From positions 1-64,000 of the forward strand of contig NZ_QTTA01000022.1 of the NCBI RefSeq assembly GCF_003730275.1: 64,000 nucleotides of DNA, in the 5' to 3' direction. The notes beneath the pieces are model-generated. The model did no database searches, was not told where the DNA came from, and saw only the letters and a list, made by a program, of their open reading frames with translations. Positions 16,444 through 26,253 of this stretch are shown piece after piece. Each line of letters opens with the position of its first letter. Position 1 is the stretch's first letter. The translations under genes and the position numbers were made by a program. The stretch is from Brevundimonas halotolerans (GTDB taxonomy: Bacteria; Pseudomonadota; Alphaproteobacteria; Caulobacterales; Caulobacteraceae).

Positions 16444-18354
16444 ATGAAACGCACCCTGACAATTACCGTAGCCGTGGGAGCCCTGGTGGCGGGCGCCGCC
16501 GGCTGCGCCGCCCTGTCGAACGGCATGTCCGGCAATGACGGCGCCGCGCCGCAGGTCGCCAATTCGCCCGTTCGACCCGGTGCACCGGCCCCGGCCCTGA
16601 CCGAGGCTAATCTGACGGGTCAGGCGCCGACTGCGGCCGAGGCCGCCGCCTTTGTCGCCGATGCCGAACGTCAGCTGGCCGAGGCCAGCGAATATGCCGG
16701 GCGCGTGGCCTGGGTGCGCGCCACCAACATCACCTATGACACCATGTGGCTCGAGGCCAAGGCCAATGCCGAGTACACCGAACTGTCAGTGAAGCTGGCC
16801 AATGAGGCCGCCCGGTTCAATGACGTCGAGGTGCCGTTCGACGTGCGTCGCAAGCTGAACATCCTGACCCAGGGCATTGTCCTGCCCGCGCCGAACAAGC
16901 CGGGGTCTGCGACCGAACTGGCCGAGATCACCACGCGGCTGGACTCGACCTATGCGACCGGCAAGTTCGAATACAAGGGCGAGATGATCACCCTGGACGA
17001 GGCCAGCCAGATTCTGGCCGCAAGCCGTGATCCGGCCGAGACCAAGGCCCTCTACGAAGGCTGGCGCACCATTTCGCCGGTGATGGCCGACGACTATACC
17101 CGCATGGTCGACATCGCCAATGAAGGCGCGCGCGAGCTGGGCTTTGACGATGTCGGGGCCATGTGGCGCTCGGGCTATGACATGGAGCCCGACGCCTTCG
17201 CCGCCGAGACCGACCGGCTGTGGTCGCAGGTCCAGCCCTTCTACGAGAACCTGCACTGCTATGTGCGGACGCGGCTGTTCGAGACCTATGGCGCCGATGT
17301 CCAGCCGGACAGTGGGCCGATCCGCGCCGACTTGCTGGGCAATATGTGGTCGCAGCAGTGGGGCAATATCTATGATGTGGTGGCGCCCAAGACCGGCGGC
17401 ACATCCAGCTACGATATGACCGAGCTGCTGGTCGAGGCGGACTATGATGCCGAGAAGATGGTCCGCACGGGCGAAGGCTTCTATACCTCGCTGGGGCTGG
17501 CGCCGCTGCCGGACACCTTCTGGCAGCGCAGCCAGATCACCCGGCCCGAGGGCCGCGAGGTCGTATGCCACGCCTCGGCCTGGGACCTCGACAACCACGA
17601 GGACGTGCGCATCAAGATGTGCACCCAGGTGAATGCCGACGACTTTTACACCGTGCACCACGAGCTGGGGCACAATGTCTATCAGCGCGCCTACAAGGAT
17701 CAGCCTTTCCTGTTCAAGAATGGCGCGAACGACGGCTTCCACGAGGCGATCGGAGATTTCGTCGGCCTGTCGGCGCTGACGCCCACCTATCTGAACCAGA
17801 TCGGCCTGCTGGAGCAGGTGCCGGGCGCGGACGAGGACATCCCCTTCCTGCTGAAGATGGCGCTGGACAAGATCGCCTTCCTGCCGTTCGGCCTGATGGT
17901 CGACCGCTGGCGCTGGGACGTGTTCTCGGGCGAGACCTCGCCGGACGAATACAACGACGCCTGGTCGGCCAATATGCTGAAATATCAGGGCCTGGTGCCG
18001 CCGGGCGACCGTCCGGACAACGCCTTTGACCCCGGCGCGAAGTATCACATTCCGGGCAATACGCCGTACACCCGCTACTTCCTGGCGCACATCTACCAGT
18101 TCCAGTTCCACCGGGCGGCCTGCGAGCAGATCGGCTGGACCGGACCGCTGCACCGCTGTTCGATCTATGGCAATGAGGCGGTCGGTGAGCGCTTCAACGC
18201 CATGATGGAGATGGGCCAGTCCCGCCCCTGGCCCGAGGCCATGTATGCCTTTACCGGCCAGCGGACCGGCGACGCCTCGGCGATTGCGGACTATTTCGCG
18301 CCGCTGAACACCTGGCTGACCGAGCAGAACGAGGGCAAGGACTGCGGCTGGTGA
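16444..18354 (+). CDS. M2-family peptidyl-dipeptidase, lipoprotein
   Basis: 636 residues. The signal peptide ends in AGAAGCAAL, a lipobox, so the enzyme is membrane-anchored in the periplasm. The zinc site HELGH is at residues 406-410, followed by NDGFHEAIGDFVGLSA with the third ligand Glu, as in the angiotensin-converting-enzyme-like M2 family. GGAGGAA precedes the ATG by a few bases. It should release dipeptides from peptide C-termini, probably in peptide scavenging. Several Caulobacterales carry such enzymes. It is monocistronic. Confidence 0.93.
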   Translation: MKRTLTITVAVGALVAGAAGCAALSNGMSGNDGAAPQVANSPVRPGAPAPALTEANLTGQAPTAAEAAAFVADAERQLAEASEYAGRVAWVRATNITYDTMWLEAKANAEYTELSVKLANEAARFNDVEVPFDVRRKLNILTQGIVLPAPNKPGSATELAEITTRLDSTYATGKFEYKGEMITLDEASQILAASRDPAETKALYEGWRTISPVMADDYTRMVDIANEGARELGFDDVGAMWRSGYDMEPDAFAAETDRLWSQVQPFYENLHCYVRTRLFETYGADVQPDSGPIRADLLGNMWSQQWGNIYDVVAPKTGGTSSYDMTELLVEADYDAEKMVRTGEGFYTSLGLAPLPDTFWQRSQITRPEGREVVCHASAWDLDNHEDVRIKMCTQVNADDFYTVHHELGHNVYQRAYKDQPFLFKNGANDGFHEAIGDFVGLSALTPTYLNQIGLLEQVPGADEDIPFLLKMALDKIAFLPFGLMVDRWRWDVFSGETSPDEYNDAWSANMLKYQGLVPPGDRPDNAFDPGAKYHIPGNTPYTRYFLAHIYQFQFHRAACEQIGWTGPLHRCSIYGNEAVGERFNAMMEMGQSRPWPEAMYAFTGQRTGDASAIADYFAPLNTWLTEQNEGKDCGW

Positions 18355-18460
18355 CCGGCCGCCGTTAACCGGCGTCCTCGACCTTCCCTTAACCGTCCCC
18401 GGTGCATGATCCCCGGATGTGCGGGCCCGTGCCCGCGCCTCGGAACAGACGGTCGGGATT

Positions 18461-20338
18461 ATGGGCATTCGTCTCTGGACGGAAAGACTGAAGGCGTTCT
18501 TCGAGGATCGGCGCGGCAATGTCGCGCTGATCTTCGGCCTCAGCCTGCCGGTCATGGTGCTGATGACGGTCGGCGGGGTGGACATCCACCGGGCCTCGAC
18601 CGTTCGCGTTAACCTCCAGGATGCGCTGGATGCCTCGGCTCTGGCGGCCGCGCGCTCGCCCTATACGGACCCGGCAGACATCCAGCGCGTCGGCATGGAT
18701 GCGCTGCGGGCCAATCTGACCAACTATCCGAACATCATCCTGCGCGAGGACAAGACGACCTTCGTCCTGACCGAAGATCAGGTGGTGGTGGCCGACGGAT
18801 CGGTCGATGTGAAGGCGCTGGTCGCCAACATCTTCCTGCCGCCCTACGGCCAGTTCATGGACGACTATCTGCCGGTCGGCGCCCATTCCGAGGTCAACCG
18901 CTCGTCCAAGAACCTGGAAGTGTCGCTGGTGCTGGACATCACCGGTTCGATGTCCGGCACCCGTATCGCGGACCTCAAGGCGGCGGCCAAGGATCTGGTG
19001 ACCATGATCGTCCAGGACCAGCAGACCCCTTACTATTCCAAGGTCGCGATCGTACCCTATTCAATGGGCGTCAATCTGGGCAGCTGGGTGAATTCGGCGC
19101 GCGGCGCCCCTGTCGGACACCTGAACATCACGGATGCGGCATGGGCCGAGGGCTCATGGAAGTCGATCTCGGACATCACCCGGGCCAGTCCGGGTGTGAT
19201 AACCGCCAACAACCATGGCTTCTCGACCGGCGACTACGTCTGGATCGAGGACGTCGAGGGCATGCACCAGATCAACGACCGGGTCTATCGAGTGGTGCGA
19301 ATCAACAACAACCGCTTTTCACTCGAGTACTGGGCGGGCTGGGGGTGGGCGACCCTGAATACCCGCGGGGGGGACGGCTACAGCAAATATGACGACGACG
19401 GACGCGTCCGCAAGTGCGTGGAGTCCGACTGTTCGGTGATCATCACCACGGCATCGAACCATGGTCTTTCCGACGGTGACACTGTCTATATTACCAACGT
19501 CGGGGGCATGACGCAGATCAACAACACGGGCTATGAAGTCCGCCGCATCAGTGCCGATCGCTATTCAATCGGGGTGAATGGGGCGAGCTGGGGCAGTTAC
19601 ACCTATAATGGCCGCTCCTGGTGTGGCCAGTACGGCTGTCAGTGGCGGGTGTTCCGCAATCGCCATAACCAGTTGCGCTGGTTTGAGGCCTCGTCCTGCG
19701 TGGCTGAACGCACGGGGCCCCAAGCTTACACGGACGCGTTGACCAATTCTGCGGCCCGGGCCCAGTTCAACTATTCAGGCACATCCAGCAACCGGTGCCC
19801 CACCGACTCGATCATTCCCCTGTCAAGCGACCGCGAGGGGCTGAAGACCGCCATCGACGACTTCAGAGTTGCGGGTTCGACCGCTGGTCAAATCGGCACG
19901 GCGTGGGGCTGGTATACGGTATCGCCTAACTTCAACAGCCTGTGGCCGGCAAGCGCGGCAGCGCCCTATGGCGACGACGATACGCTGAAGGCCGTGATCA
20001 TCATGACCGACGGGGAGTTCAATACGCCCTATTGCTCGGGCGTCATCGGCGCGGATGCCGGGTCCGGATCGGGCAGCACCTATGACCACATCGGCTGCAG
20101 CTCGACCAATGGCGATCCGTTCGAACAGACCCTGTCCTTGTGCGCGGGGATGAAGGCCCAGGGGGTCATCGTCTACACCGTCGGCTTCCAGGTGGCGTCC
20201 GGCGGCGGAGCCGAGCGCGTGATCCAGAATTGCGCGTCCAGCAGCAGCCATGTCTATCTGCCCGCCAGCGGGGCCGACCTGTCCGAAGCCTTCAAGGCTA
20301 TCGGCCGCGACATCACCCGGTTGAGAATCTCGAAGTAG
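18461..20338 (+). CDS. TadG-like pilus-assembly/VWA protein with inserted FCCH-like repeats
   Basis: 625 residues from ATG 18461. Residues about 15-60 are a TadE/TadG-type N-terminus (RRGNVALIFGLSLPVMVLMT) with one membrane helix and LQDALDASALAAARS. A von Willebrand A domain follows, with MIDAS residues in LVLDITGSMSGTRIADLK and, much later, MTDGEFNTPYC. Between them sits an insert of about 200 residues containing two similar repeats, VITANNHGFSTGDYVWIEDV (from about 243) and ITTASNHGLSDGDTVYITNV (from about 325), each followed by an INxxxYxVxRI strand. They look like the FCCH-type beta modules also found in phage tail proteins. Likely secreted or envelope-anchored; its partner is unknown. 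Confidence 0.82.
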   Translation: MGIRLWTERLKAFFEDRRGNVALIFGLSLPVMVLMTVGGVDIHRASTVRVNLQDALDASALAAARSPYTDPADIQRVGMDALRANLTNYPNIILREDKTTFVLTEDQVVVADGSVDVKALVANIFLPPYGQFMDDYLPVGAHSEVNRSSKNLEVSLVLDITGSMSGTRIADLKAAAKDLVTMIVQDQQTPYYSKVAIVPYSMGVNLGSWVNSARGAPVGHLNITDAAWAEGSWKSISDITRASPGVITANNHGFSTGDYVWIEDVEGMHQINDRVYRVVRINNNRFSLEYWAGWGWATLNTRGGDGYSKYDDDGRVRKCVESDCSVIITTASNHGLSDGDTVYITNVGGMTQINNTGYEVRRISADRYSIGVNGASWGSYTYNGRSWCGQYGCQWRVFRNRHNQLRWFEASSCVAERTGPQAYTDALTNSAARAQFNYSGTSSNRCPTDSIIPLSSDREGLKTAIDDFRVAGSTAGQIGTAWGWYTVSPNFNSLWPASAAAPYGDDDTLKAVIIMTDGEFNTPYCSGVIGADAGSGSGSTYDHIGCSSTNGDPFEQTLSLCAGMKAQGVIVYTVGFQVASGGGAERVIQNCASSSSHVYLPASGADLSEAFKAIGRDITRLRISK

Positions 20339-20340
20339 AG

Positions 20341-20380
20341 GCGCTATCGCTCGCCGCGCGGCGGCTCGCTGCCTGAGCGC
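20341..20380. repeat. 40-bp dispersed palindromic element, copy 2
   Basis: GCGCT and AGCGC outer arms and the inner hairpin GCCGC-GCG-GCGGC at 20353-20365. It begins two bases after the TadG-like stop and is followed by copy 3 in the same orientation, between convergent genes. Confidence 0.85.
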
Positions 20381-20389
20381 AGAGTCTTC

Positions 20390-20429
20390 GCGCTACCGCT
20401 CGCCGCACGGCGGCTCGCTGCCTGAGCGC
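20390..20429. repeat. 40-bp dispersed palindromic element, copy 3
   Basis: GCGCT and AGCGC outer arms with inner hairpin GCCGC-ACG-GCGGC. It differs from copy 2 by two substitutions, one in the loop, and lies nine bases after it. It ends four bases before the stop of the oxygenase gene on the other strand. Confidence 0.85.
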
Positions 20430-20433
20430 GAGC

Positions 20434-21414
20434 TCAGATCAGCCGGATTTCCTTCAGGCGTTCGGTGAGGAAATCCTCGGCCATGATGGCCTTGCCTTCA
20501 TAGCGGTCCGGGTTGTCGGGCGTGATGGTCGACGGCAGGGTCTCGATCACGAAATCCGGGTTGAAATGCAGGAAGAAGGGCATGGAATAGCGGGCGAACC
20601 GGCTGCGCTCGGGTGACGGATTGATCACGCGGTGGCTGGTCGACGGCAGGACGTGGTTGGTCAGCCGCTGCAGCATGTCGCCGATATTGACGACCAGGGC
20701 GCCCGGCGGCGGGGCGATGTCCAGCCAGCTGCCGTCCTTTTCCTTGAGCTGCAGGCCCGCTTCTTCGGCACCCAGCAGCAGGGTGATGACATTGATGTCT
20801 TCATGCGCGCCGGCGCGCACACCCGCGGGCTCTCCGGTCACGGGCGGATAGTGCAACAGGCGCAGCACGCTGTTGCCCAACTGGACCTTGTCCTCGAAAT
20901 AGTCGTCGCCGAGGCCGAGGTGCCGGGCGATGGCGCGCAGGATGCGGGCGCCGAGCGCATCCATGGCCTCGAACAGCCCATACAGATGGTCTCGGAAGCC
21001 CTCGACTTCGGTCGGCCACAGATTGTCGCGCATGTACTGGCGATAAGGGTGGCCCTCGGGCAGTTCACGGCCGACGTGCCAGAACTCCTTGAGATCGACC
21101 GCTGCCGCACCCTTGGCCGCCTCGACGCCGAACGGGGTCAGGCCGCGTGCGCCGCCGGTGCCGGGCAGGTGGTAAGCGCGCTTCACACCTTCGGGCAGGG
21201 CAAAGAAGGCCTTGGCATCGTTGAGGGCGCCGTCGATCACGGCCTGCTCCAGCCCGTGGTCGGCGATCACGGCAAAGCCATAGCGCTCGAACGACCCGCC
21301 GAGGGCGTCGGCGAAGGCCTGGAAGTCGCGGTCGTACAGCGACATCGACACGGGCGTAATGCCGCGCGCCGAGAGGTCGGTCGAGGAGGACGAGGGGGCA
21401 GGTTCGGCGGTCAC
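20434..21414 (-). CDS. 2-oxoglutarate/Fe(II)-dependent oxygenase, isopenicillin N synthase type
   Basis: 326 residues. N-terminal DIOX_N-like region (FERYGFAVIADHGLEQAVID), then the double-stranded beta-helix with iron ligands in AGAHEDINVITLL (His and Asp) and PSTSHRVINP (second His), and the 2-oxoglutarate Arg in RSRFARYSMPFFLHF. Enzymes of this group hydroxylate or desaturate small molecules; the substrate cannot be inferred. It stands alone between a convergent repeat pair and a divergent OmpA gene. Confidence 0.92.
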   Translation of the reverse strand: MTAEPAPSSSSTDLSARGITPVSMSLYDRDFQAFADALGGSFERYGFAVIADHGLEQAVIDGALNDAKAFFALPEGVKRAYHLPGTGGARGLTPFGVEAAKGAAAVDLKEFWHVGRELPEGHPYRQYMRDNLWPTEVEGFRDHLYGLFEAMDALGARILRAIARHLGLGDDYFEDKVQLGNSVLRLLHYPPVTGEPAGVRAGAHEDINVITLLLGAEEAGLQLKEKDGSWLDIAPPPGALVVNIGDMLQRLTNHVLPSTSHRVINPSPERSRFARYSMPFFLHFNPDFVIETLPSTITPDNPDRYEGKAIMAEDFLTERLKEIRLI

Positions 21415-21576
21415 GGCATCATCCGGTCAGGCAAATGGATCAGGAACAGGCTGATACGCCCTGACAGCCGTGGATGGCAAACGGATGGCAGCGCCGTTCA
21501 CATACGATACAGGATGGAACCTTCACCGTAAGGCTCGCGTTACCCCGATCACCAAGACATCAACAGGACGACCATC

Positions 21577-22251
21577 ATGCGCACCAAGATCATCATGACC
21601 AGTGCCGCCATCGCCACCCTCATCGGGGCTTCGGCCTGCACCACCACCGACCCCTACCGGTCGAATGGACCGCGCAACAACACCGCAACTGGCGCCATCG
21701 CCGGCGCCGTCGGCGGGGCCCTTCTGGGCTATCTGACCAACACCTCGGACGGTGAACAGGGCCGCAAGAACGCCCTGATCGGCGCCGGGGTTGGCGCACT
21801 CGCCGGCGCGGCTGTCGGCCAGTACATGGACCGCCAGCAACGCGCCATGGAAGAGCAACTGTCCGGTACAGGCGTCGGCGTTGTTCGCCAGGGCGACAAC
21901 CTCGTGCTGCGCATGCCGTCGGATGTGACCTTCGGCTCGAACCAGGCCAGCCTGCAGCCCAGCTTCTACGCCGTGCTGGATGATGTGGCCGCCGTGCTGC
22001 AACAGTACGACCGCTCGGTGATCGACGTGATCGGTCACGCCGACTCTGACGGGGCTGCCGACTACAACCTCGACCTGTCGCGTCGCCGTGCCTCGACTGT
22101 AGCCGGCTACCTGGTGGACCGCGGCATCATGCCCGAGCGCTTCTATGTCGACGGCCGTGGCGAAAGCGCCCCGATCGCCTCGAACGACACGGCCGCCGGC
22201 AAGGCCCAGAATCGTCGCGTGGAAATCCTGATCCGCCCCTTCGAGGGCTGA
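21577..22251 (+). CDS. OmpA-family outer-membrane lipoprotein with glycine-zipper segment
   Basis: 224 residues. The signal ends ATLIGASACTTTD (lipobox ASAC). Residues about 35-85 form a glycine zipper (GAIAGAVGGALLGYLTN, GAGVGALAGAAVGQYMD), and the C-terminal half is an OmpA peptidoglycan-binding domain (VIDVIGHADSDGAADYNLDL, RASTVAGYLVDRGI, ENRRVEI-like end). The arrangement is that of YiaD. It should link the outer membrane to peptidoglycan. A strong terminator follows. Confidence 0.93.
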   Translation: MRTKIIMTSAAIATLIGASACTTTDPYRSNGPRNNTATGAIAGAVGGALLGYLTNTSDGEQGRKNALIGAGVGALAGAAVGQYMDRQQRAMEEQLSGTGVGVVRQGDNLVLRMPSDVTFGSNQASLQPSFYAVLDDVAAVLQQYDRSVIDVIGHADSDGAADYNLDLSRRRASTVAGYLVDRGIMPERFYVDGRGESAPIASNDTAAGKAQNRRVEILIRPFEG

Positions 22252-22273
22252 TCCCACCCGATTACTGAGACAG

Positions 22274-22308
22274 AAAAGGCGGGTCCCGCACCGGGATCCG
22301 CCTTTTTT
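22274..22308 (+). terminator. Rho-independent terminator after the OmpA gene
   Basis: GGCGGGTCCC and GGGATCCGCC arms (one G-T wobble) with a 5-nt loop, preceded by AAAA and followed by TTTTTT, 20 bases after the OmpA-family stop. Confidence 0.92.
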
Positions 22309-22381
22309 ATCGACTCGCGTTCGCCAAGGGGTTGCGATTCCTGCCCGGCCTGTGCTTTGGCTGGGGCAGGGTTAACCGGGG

Positions 22382-22561
22382 GTGGCCGTGGATCCGGACA
22401 ATCGGGAATGGCTGGAAGGCGCAAGGCTGATCTCGATCGGCGTGGTCGCCGCCGTCGTATCGGCCGGCCTGGTCATCGGCTTCGGGCGGGCCGTCATCAC
22501 CGATGAAGCCGATCGCCCGGTGGCCCGCGCCGAAATCCTGATCTCCGCCTCGACTCGCTGA
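22382..22561 (+). CDS. Small single-pass membrane protein
   Basis: Up to 59 residues from GTG 22382, or 57 from GTG 22388; the latter has GGGGG about five bases upstream. An acidic start (DPDNREWLEGAR) leads into one hydrophobic helix (SIGVVAAVVSAGLVIGFG), then a short polar tail rich in Ala and Glu. It uses GC-rich codons like true genes nearby. I recognise no family. The next gene, ugd, converges with a 25-base gap. Confidence 0.4.
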   Translation: MAVDPDNREWLEGARLISIGVVAAVVSAGLVIGFGRAVITDEADRPVARAEILISASTR

Positions 22562-22586
22562 CGGATCCCGTCAACCCCGGACTTGA

Positions 22587-23891
22587 TCAGGCCCGGCCGA
22601 TCGAGGTGTAGCGGAAGCCTCTGGCGCGCATGTCCTCGGGCCGATAGATGTTACGCAGGTCGACGATCACCGGCTGGCGCACCAGCGACTTGAGGCGGTC
22701 CAGATCGAGCGCGCGGAACGGGTCCCATTCGGTGACGATCACCACGACATCGGCGTCCTTGACGGCGTCATAGGGCCCATCGCGGAAATCGACGCCGTCC
22801 AGCAGGGCCTTGGCCTCATGCATGCCCTCGGGGTCGAAGGCCTGCACCTTGGCCCCCGCCGCGATCAGGGCCGGCACCAGGTCCAGCGCCGGGGAATCGC
22901 GCATGTCGTCGGTATTGGGCTTGAACGTCAGGCCCAGCATGGCAACCGTCTTGCCGTTGAGGTCGCCGTCAGCGGCAGCCGAGACGCGTTTGGCCATGGC
23001 CTTCTTGCGGGCATCGTTGACCTCAACCGTGGTCTCGACCAGCCGCACAGGGCTGCCCGCATCGACGGCCGTTCGCACCAGCGCGAGCGTATCTTTCGGA
23101 AAGCACGAGCCGCCATAGCCCGGGCCGGCGTGCAGGAATTTCGACCCGATCCGGTTGTCCAGACCAATGCCGCGCGCGACCTGCTGAACATCGGCGCCGA
23201 CCGCCTCGCACAAATCGGCCATCTCGTTGATGAAGGTGATCTTCATGGCGAGGAAGGCGTTGGCCGCATACTTGATCAGTTCCGACGTGCGACGGCCCAC
23301 GAACAGCAGCGGCGACTCATTCAGGTTCAGCGGACGATACAGCTCGTTCATCACCGCTACGGCGCGCTCATCGTCCGTGCCGACCACCACGCGATCCGGG
23401 CGTTTGAAGTCACCGATGGCCGCCCCCTCGCGCAAGAATTCGGGGTTGGAGACCACGGCGAACTCGGCATCAGGCCGGCGTTCGCGGATAATCCTCTCGA
23501 TCTCGTCACCGGTGCCGACCGGCACGGTCGATTTGGTGACCACCACCGTGAAGCCGTCGATCAGATCGGCGATCTCCTTGGCGGCCTCATAGACATAGGT
23601 TAGGTCGGCGTGGCCGTCGCCGCGACGAGAGGGCGTGCCCACGGCAATGAAGACCGCGTCGGCCTGACGGATGGCCTCGGCGCCATCAATGGCGAAGAAC
23701 AGGCGGCCTTCCTCGACATTCTTGGCGACCAGGGTCTCCAGTCCGGGCTCATAGATGGGCATGACGCCCTGCTCCAGCCGCTCGATCTTGGAGGCGTCCT
23801 TGTCGACGCAGGTCACCACATGGCCGAAGTCGGCAAAGCAGGCTCCGGACACCAGGCCCACATATCCCGTCCCGATCATTGCCACGCGCAT
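22587..23891 (-). CDS. ugd: UDP-glucose 6-dehydrogenase
   Basis: 434 residues. Oxidises UDP-glucose to UDP-glucuronate with two NAD+, feeding capsule, exopolysaccharide or lipid A sugar synthesis. The Rossmann loop GTGYVGLVSG is at the N-terminus, the catalytic cysteine is in GPGYGGSCFPKDTLALV, and the C-terminal UDP-binding domain begins at VAMLGLTFKPNTDDMRDSPA. No polysaccharide genes are adjacent, so its product is probably shared between pathways. Confidence 0.97.
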   Translation of the reverse strand: MRVAMIGTGYVGLVSGACFADFGHVVTCVDKDASKIERLEQGVMPIYEPGLETLVAKNVEEGRLFFAIDGAEAIRQADAVFIAVGTPSRRGDGHADLTYVYEAAKEIADLIDGFTVVVTKSTVPVGTGDEIERIIRERRPDAEFAVVSNPEFLREGAAIGDFKRPDRVVVGTDDERAVAVMNELYRPLNLNESPLLFVGRRTSELIKYAANAFLAMKITFINEMADLCEAVGADVQQVARGIGLDNRIGSKFLHAGPGYGGSCFPKDTLALVRTAVDAGSPVRLVETTVEVNDARKKAMAKRVSAAADGDLNGKTVAMLGLTFKPNTDDMRDSPALDLVPALIAAGAKVQAFDPEGMHEAKALLDGVDFRDGPYDAVKDADVVVIVTEWDPFRALDLDRLKSLVRQPVIVDLRNIYRPEDMRARGFRYTSIGRA

Positions 23892-24023
23892 GCCGTATCC
23901 CTTCCGGTGTTTCGCGAACTGTCGCCGCCCCGATAGCCCGCCGGGTTCAGGTTGAACAAGCCCCCGGGTCGTCCGGCGGCTGGTTCATGGGCTGGCTTTG
24001 CGATGGTGCCGGCATGAAAGTCC

Positions 24024-24052
24024 CCGGACGGCTCAGGGACTGAACCGTCCGG
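24024..24052 (-). terminator. Hairpin downstream of fadJ, possible terminator
   Basis: CCGGACGG and CCGTCCGG form a perfect 8-bp stem around a 13-nt loop, nine bases past the fadJ stop. There is only a short ACTTTC on its downstream side and no real T tract, so intrinsic termination is uncertain. Confidence 0.4.
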
Positions 24053-24061
24053 CCGGTCGTA

Positions 24062-26236
24062 TCAGGCGGCCGCCTTCTGACCGCTGAACTTGCCGTAGAA
24101 GGTCTCGCCCTTGGCGGCCATGTCACGCAGCAGCTGCGGCGGGCTGAAGCGGTCGCCGTATTTGGCGGCATAGGCATCGGCCTGTTCGACGAACGCCTTC
24201 AGGCCGTACTGGTCGATGTAGGTGATCGGACCGCCGGTCCAGGGTGCGAAGCCCCAGGCCAGGATGGCGCCGACGTCGGCCTCGCGCGGGTCGTCGATGA
24301 CGCCCTCTTCCCAGCAGCGGGCGACCTCGACCGCCTGACGGAACAGCAGGCGGCGCTTCTGGTCCTCGACCATTTCGGGCGTAGAGTCATCGACCTTGAC
24401 CGGAGCCAGATCGGCCAGACCCGACCAGATCACCTTGGGCTTCTGGTCATAGTCATAGAAGCCCTTGCCGTTCTTGCGGCCATAGCGGCCCAGATCCTCG
24501 ACCATTTTGCGGACGATCTCGGAACCCGGCAGCGGCTGATAGGCGTCGCCCAGATCCTCAGCGGTCTGTTTGGCGATCTTGACCGACAGGTCGAGCGCCA
24601 CGTCGTCATGCATTTCCAGCGGGCCACGCGGCATGCCGGTCATGCGACCGATGTTGTCGATCAGGATCGGCGAGATGCCCTCTTCCAGCATGGCCATGCC
24701 CTCGGCGACATAGGTGCCGAAGCAGCGCGAGGTGTAGAAGCCACGGCCATCGTTGACGACGATCGGGGTCTTCTTGATCTTCATCACATAGTCGAGCGAT
24801 TTGGCGATCGCGGCCTTGCCGGTCTTTTCGCCGAGGATGATCTCGACCAGCATCATCTTGTCGACCGGCGAGAAGAAATGGATGCCGATGAAGTCCTCGG
24901 GGCGCACCGACGCCTCGGCCAGACCGGTGATCGGCAGGGTCGAGGTGTTGGAGCCGAAGATGGCACCCGGCTCCAGCTGGGCCTCGGCGCGTTTGGTCAC
25001 ATCGGCCTTGATCTCGCGATTTTCGAACACGGCCTCGATGACCAGGTCAGATCCCTTGATGTGGTCATAGTCGGTCGTGGCCGTGACCGACGCCAGCAGG
25101 GCGTCGAACTTGTCCTGGGTCAGCTGACCGCGCGACAGGCGCTTTTTCAGCAGCTCCTCGACGTGGGCCTTGCCCTTGTCGGCGGCGTCCTGGTCGCGGT
25201 CGATCAGGATGGTCTCGATGCCGGCCATGGCGTTCACATAGGCGATGCCGGCGCCCATCATGCCGGCGCCCAGGACCGTGACCTTCTTGGGGTCCGACTT
25301 CGGCACATCGGCGGGACGCAGCGCGCCCTTGTCCAGTTCCTGTTTCGACAGGAACAGGCTGCGGATCATACCTTGGGCCTGGGGGGTCATCAGGGTCTTG
25401 ATGAAGTAGCGGGTCTCGACCCGCAGGGCGGCGTCCATGGGCAGCTGCACACCCTCATAGACGGCCTTCATCAGGTTCATGGCGGCGGGATAGTTGCCGT
25501 AGGTCTGCTTCTTCAGCATGGCATTGCCGACCAGGAAGTTCTGGATACCCGCCGGATGATAGGGGCCGCCGCCCGGCAGTTTGAAGCCCTTGTCGTCCCA
25601 CGGCTGGGTGGCCTTGCCGCCGCCCTTGACCCAGGCCTTGGCGGCCTCGATCTCGGTGCCGACCGGCACGACCTCATGCACCATGCCGGCGCCCTTGGCG
25701 TCATTCGGGCGGAAGGACTTGCCCTCGGTCATGGCCATCATCGCCGCCTGCACGCCGATCAGGCGCGTCAGGCGCTGGGTGCCGCCACCGCCGGGGAACA
25801 GGCCGACCTTGATCTCGGGCAGGCCCAGCTGGATCTTCGGGCTGTCGCCAACCACGCGGTAGTGACAGGCCAGCGTCAGTTCCAGTCCGCCGCCCAGCGC
25901 CAGACCGTTGATGGCCGCCGCGACCGGTTTGCCGCAGGTCTCAAGCGCGCGCAGCGCTCCGTTCAGCCGCCAGCCGGCATCAAACGCATCCTGCAGCGAG
26001 CCGCCGGTCAGCATGCCCGCGGCCATGTCGCCCAGGTCCGCGCCGGCGCAGAAGCCCGAGCTCTTGCCCGAGGTCAGGACCGCACCCTTGATGGCGTCGT
26101 CGGATTTCACCCGTTCGACCCATTCGGGGATTTCCTGCATGACCTTGCCGGTCAGGGTGTTCATCGACCTCCCGGGGACGTCGAAGGTGATCAGGGCGAT
26201 GCCGTCGGCATCAACGTCGATCTTGAAGTTTTCCAT
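24062..26236 (-). CDS. fadJ: 3-hydroxyacyl-CoA dehydrogenase/enoyl-CoA hydratase, FadJ type
   Basis: 724 residues from ATG 26236, chosen because GGGAGAG precedes it. Residues about 1-190 are a crotonase domain ([11 protein letters not shown] for the oxyanion hole, [28 protein letters not shown]). The 3-hydroxyacyl-CoA dehydrogenase half begins with the NAD loop [19 protein letters not shown] and has [14 protein letters not shown] and DGRGFYTSR. It carries out steps two and three of beta-oxidation. Together with the thiolase 17 bases upstream it forms a fadA-fadJ operon. No acyl-CoA dehydrogenase is in the window. Confidence 0.95.
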   Translation of the reverse strand: MENFKIDVDADGIALITFDVPGRSMNTLTGKVMQEIPEWVERVKSDDAIKGAVLTSGKSSGFCAGADLGDMAAGMLTGGSLQDAFDAGWRLNGALRALETCGKPVAAAINGLALGGGLELTLACHYRVVGDSPKIQLGLPEIKVGLFPGGGGTQRLTRLIGVQAAMMAMTEGKSFRPNDAKGAGMVHEVVPVGTEIEAAKAWVKGGGKATQPWDDKGFKLPGGGPYHPAGIQNFLVGNAMLKKQTYGNYPAAMNLMKAVYEGVQLPMDAALRVETRYFIKTLMTPQAQGMIRSLFLSKQELDKGALRPADVPKSDPKKVTVLGAGMMGAGIAYVNAMAGIETILIDRDQDAADKGKAHVEELLKKRLSRGQLTQDKFDALLASVTATTDYDHIKGSDLVIEAVFENREIKADVTKRAEAQLEPGAIFGSNTSTLPITGLAEASVRPEDFIGIHFFSPVDKMMLVEIILGEKTGKAAIAKSLDYVMKIKKTPIVVNDGRGFYTSRCFGTYVAEGMAMLEEGISPILIDNIGRMTGMPRGPLEMHDDVALDLSVKIAKQTAEDLGDAYQPLPGSEIVRKMVEDLGRYGRKNGKGFYDYDQKPKVIWSGLADLAPVKVDDSTPEMVEDQKRRLLFRQAVEVARCWEEGVIDDPREADVGAILAWGFAPWTGGPITYIDQYGLKAFVEQADAYAAKYGDRFSPPQLLRDMAAKGETFYGKFSGQKAAA

Positions 26237-26253
26237 GGTCAATCTCTCCCGGA

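Noticed and set aside
18360..18400. CtrA-type TTAA-N7-TTAA site before the TadG-like gene
   Set aside because: The two TTAA boxes are about 20 bases apart, not 7, and no other match to the consensus is present.
16786..18585. A 599-codon open frame opposite the M2 peptidase
   Set aside because: Antisense shadow; the peptidase has its zinc motif and signal peptide in the other strand.
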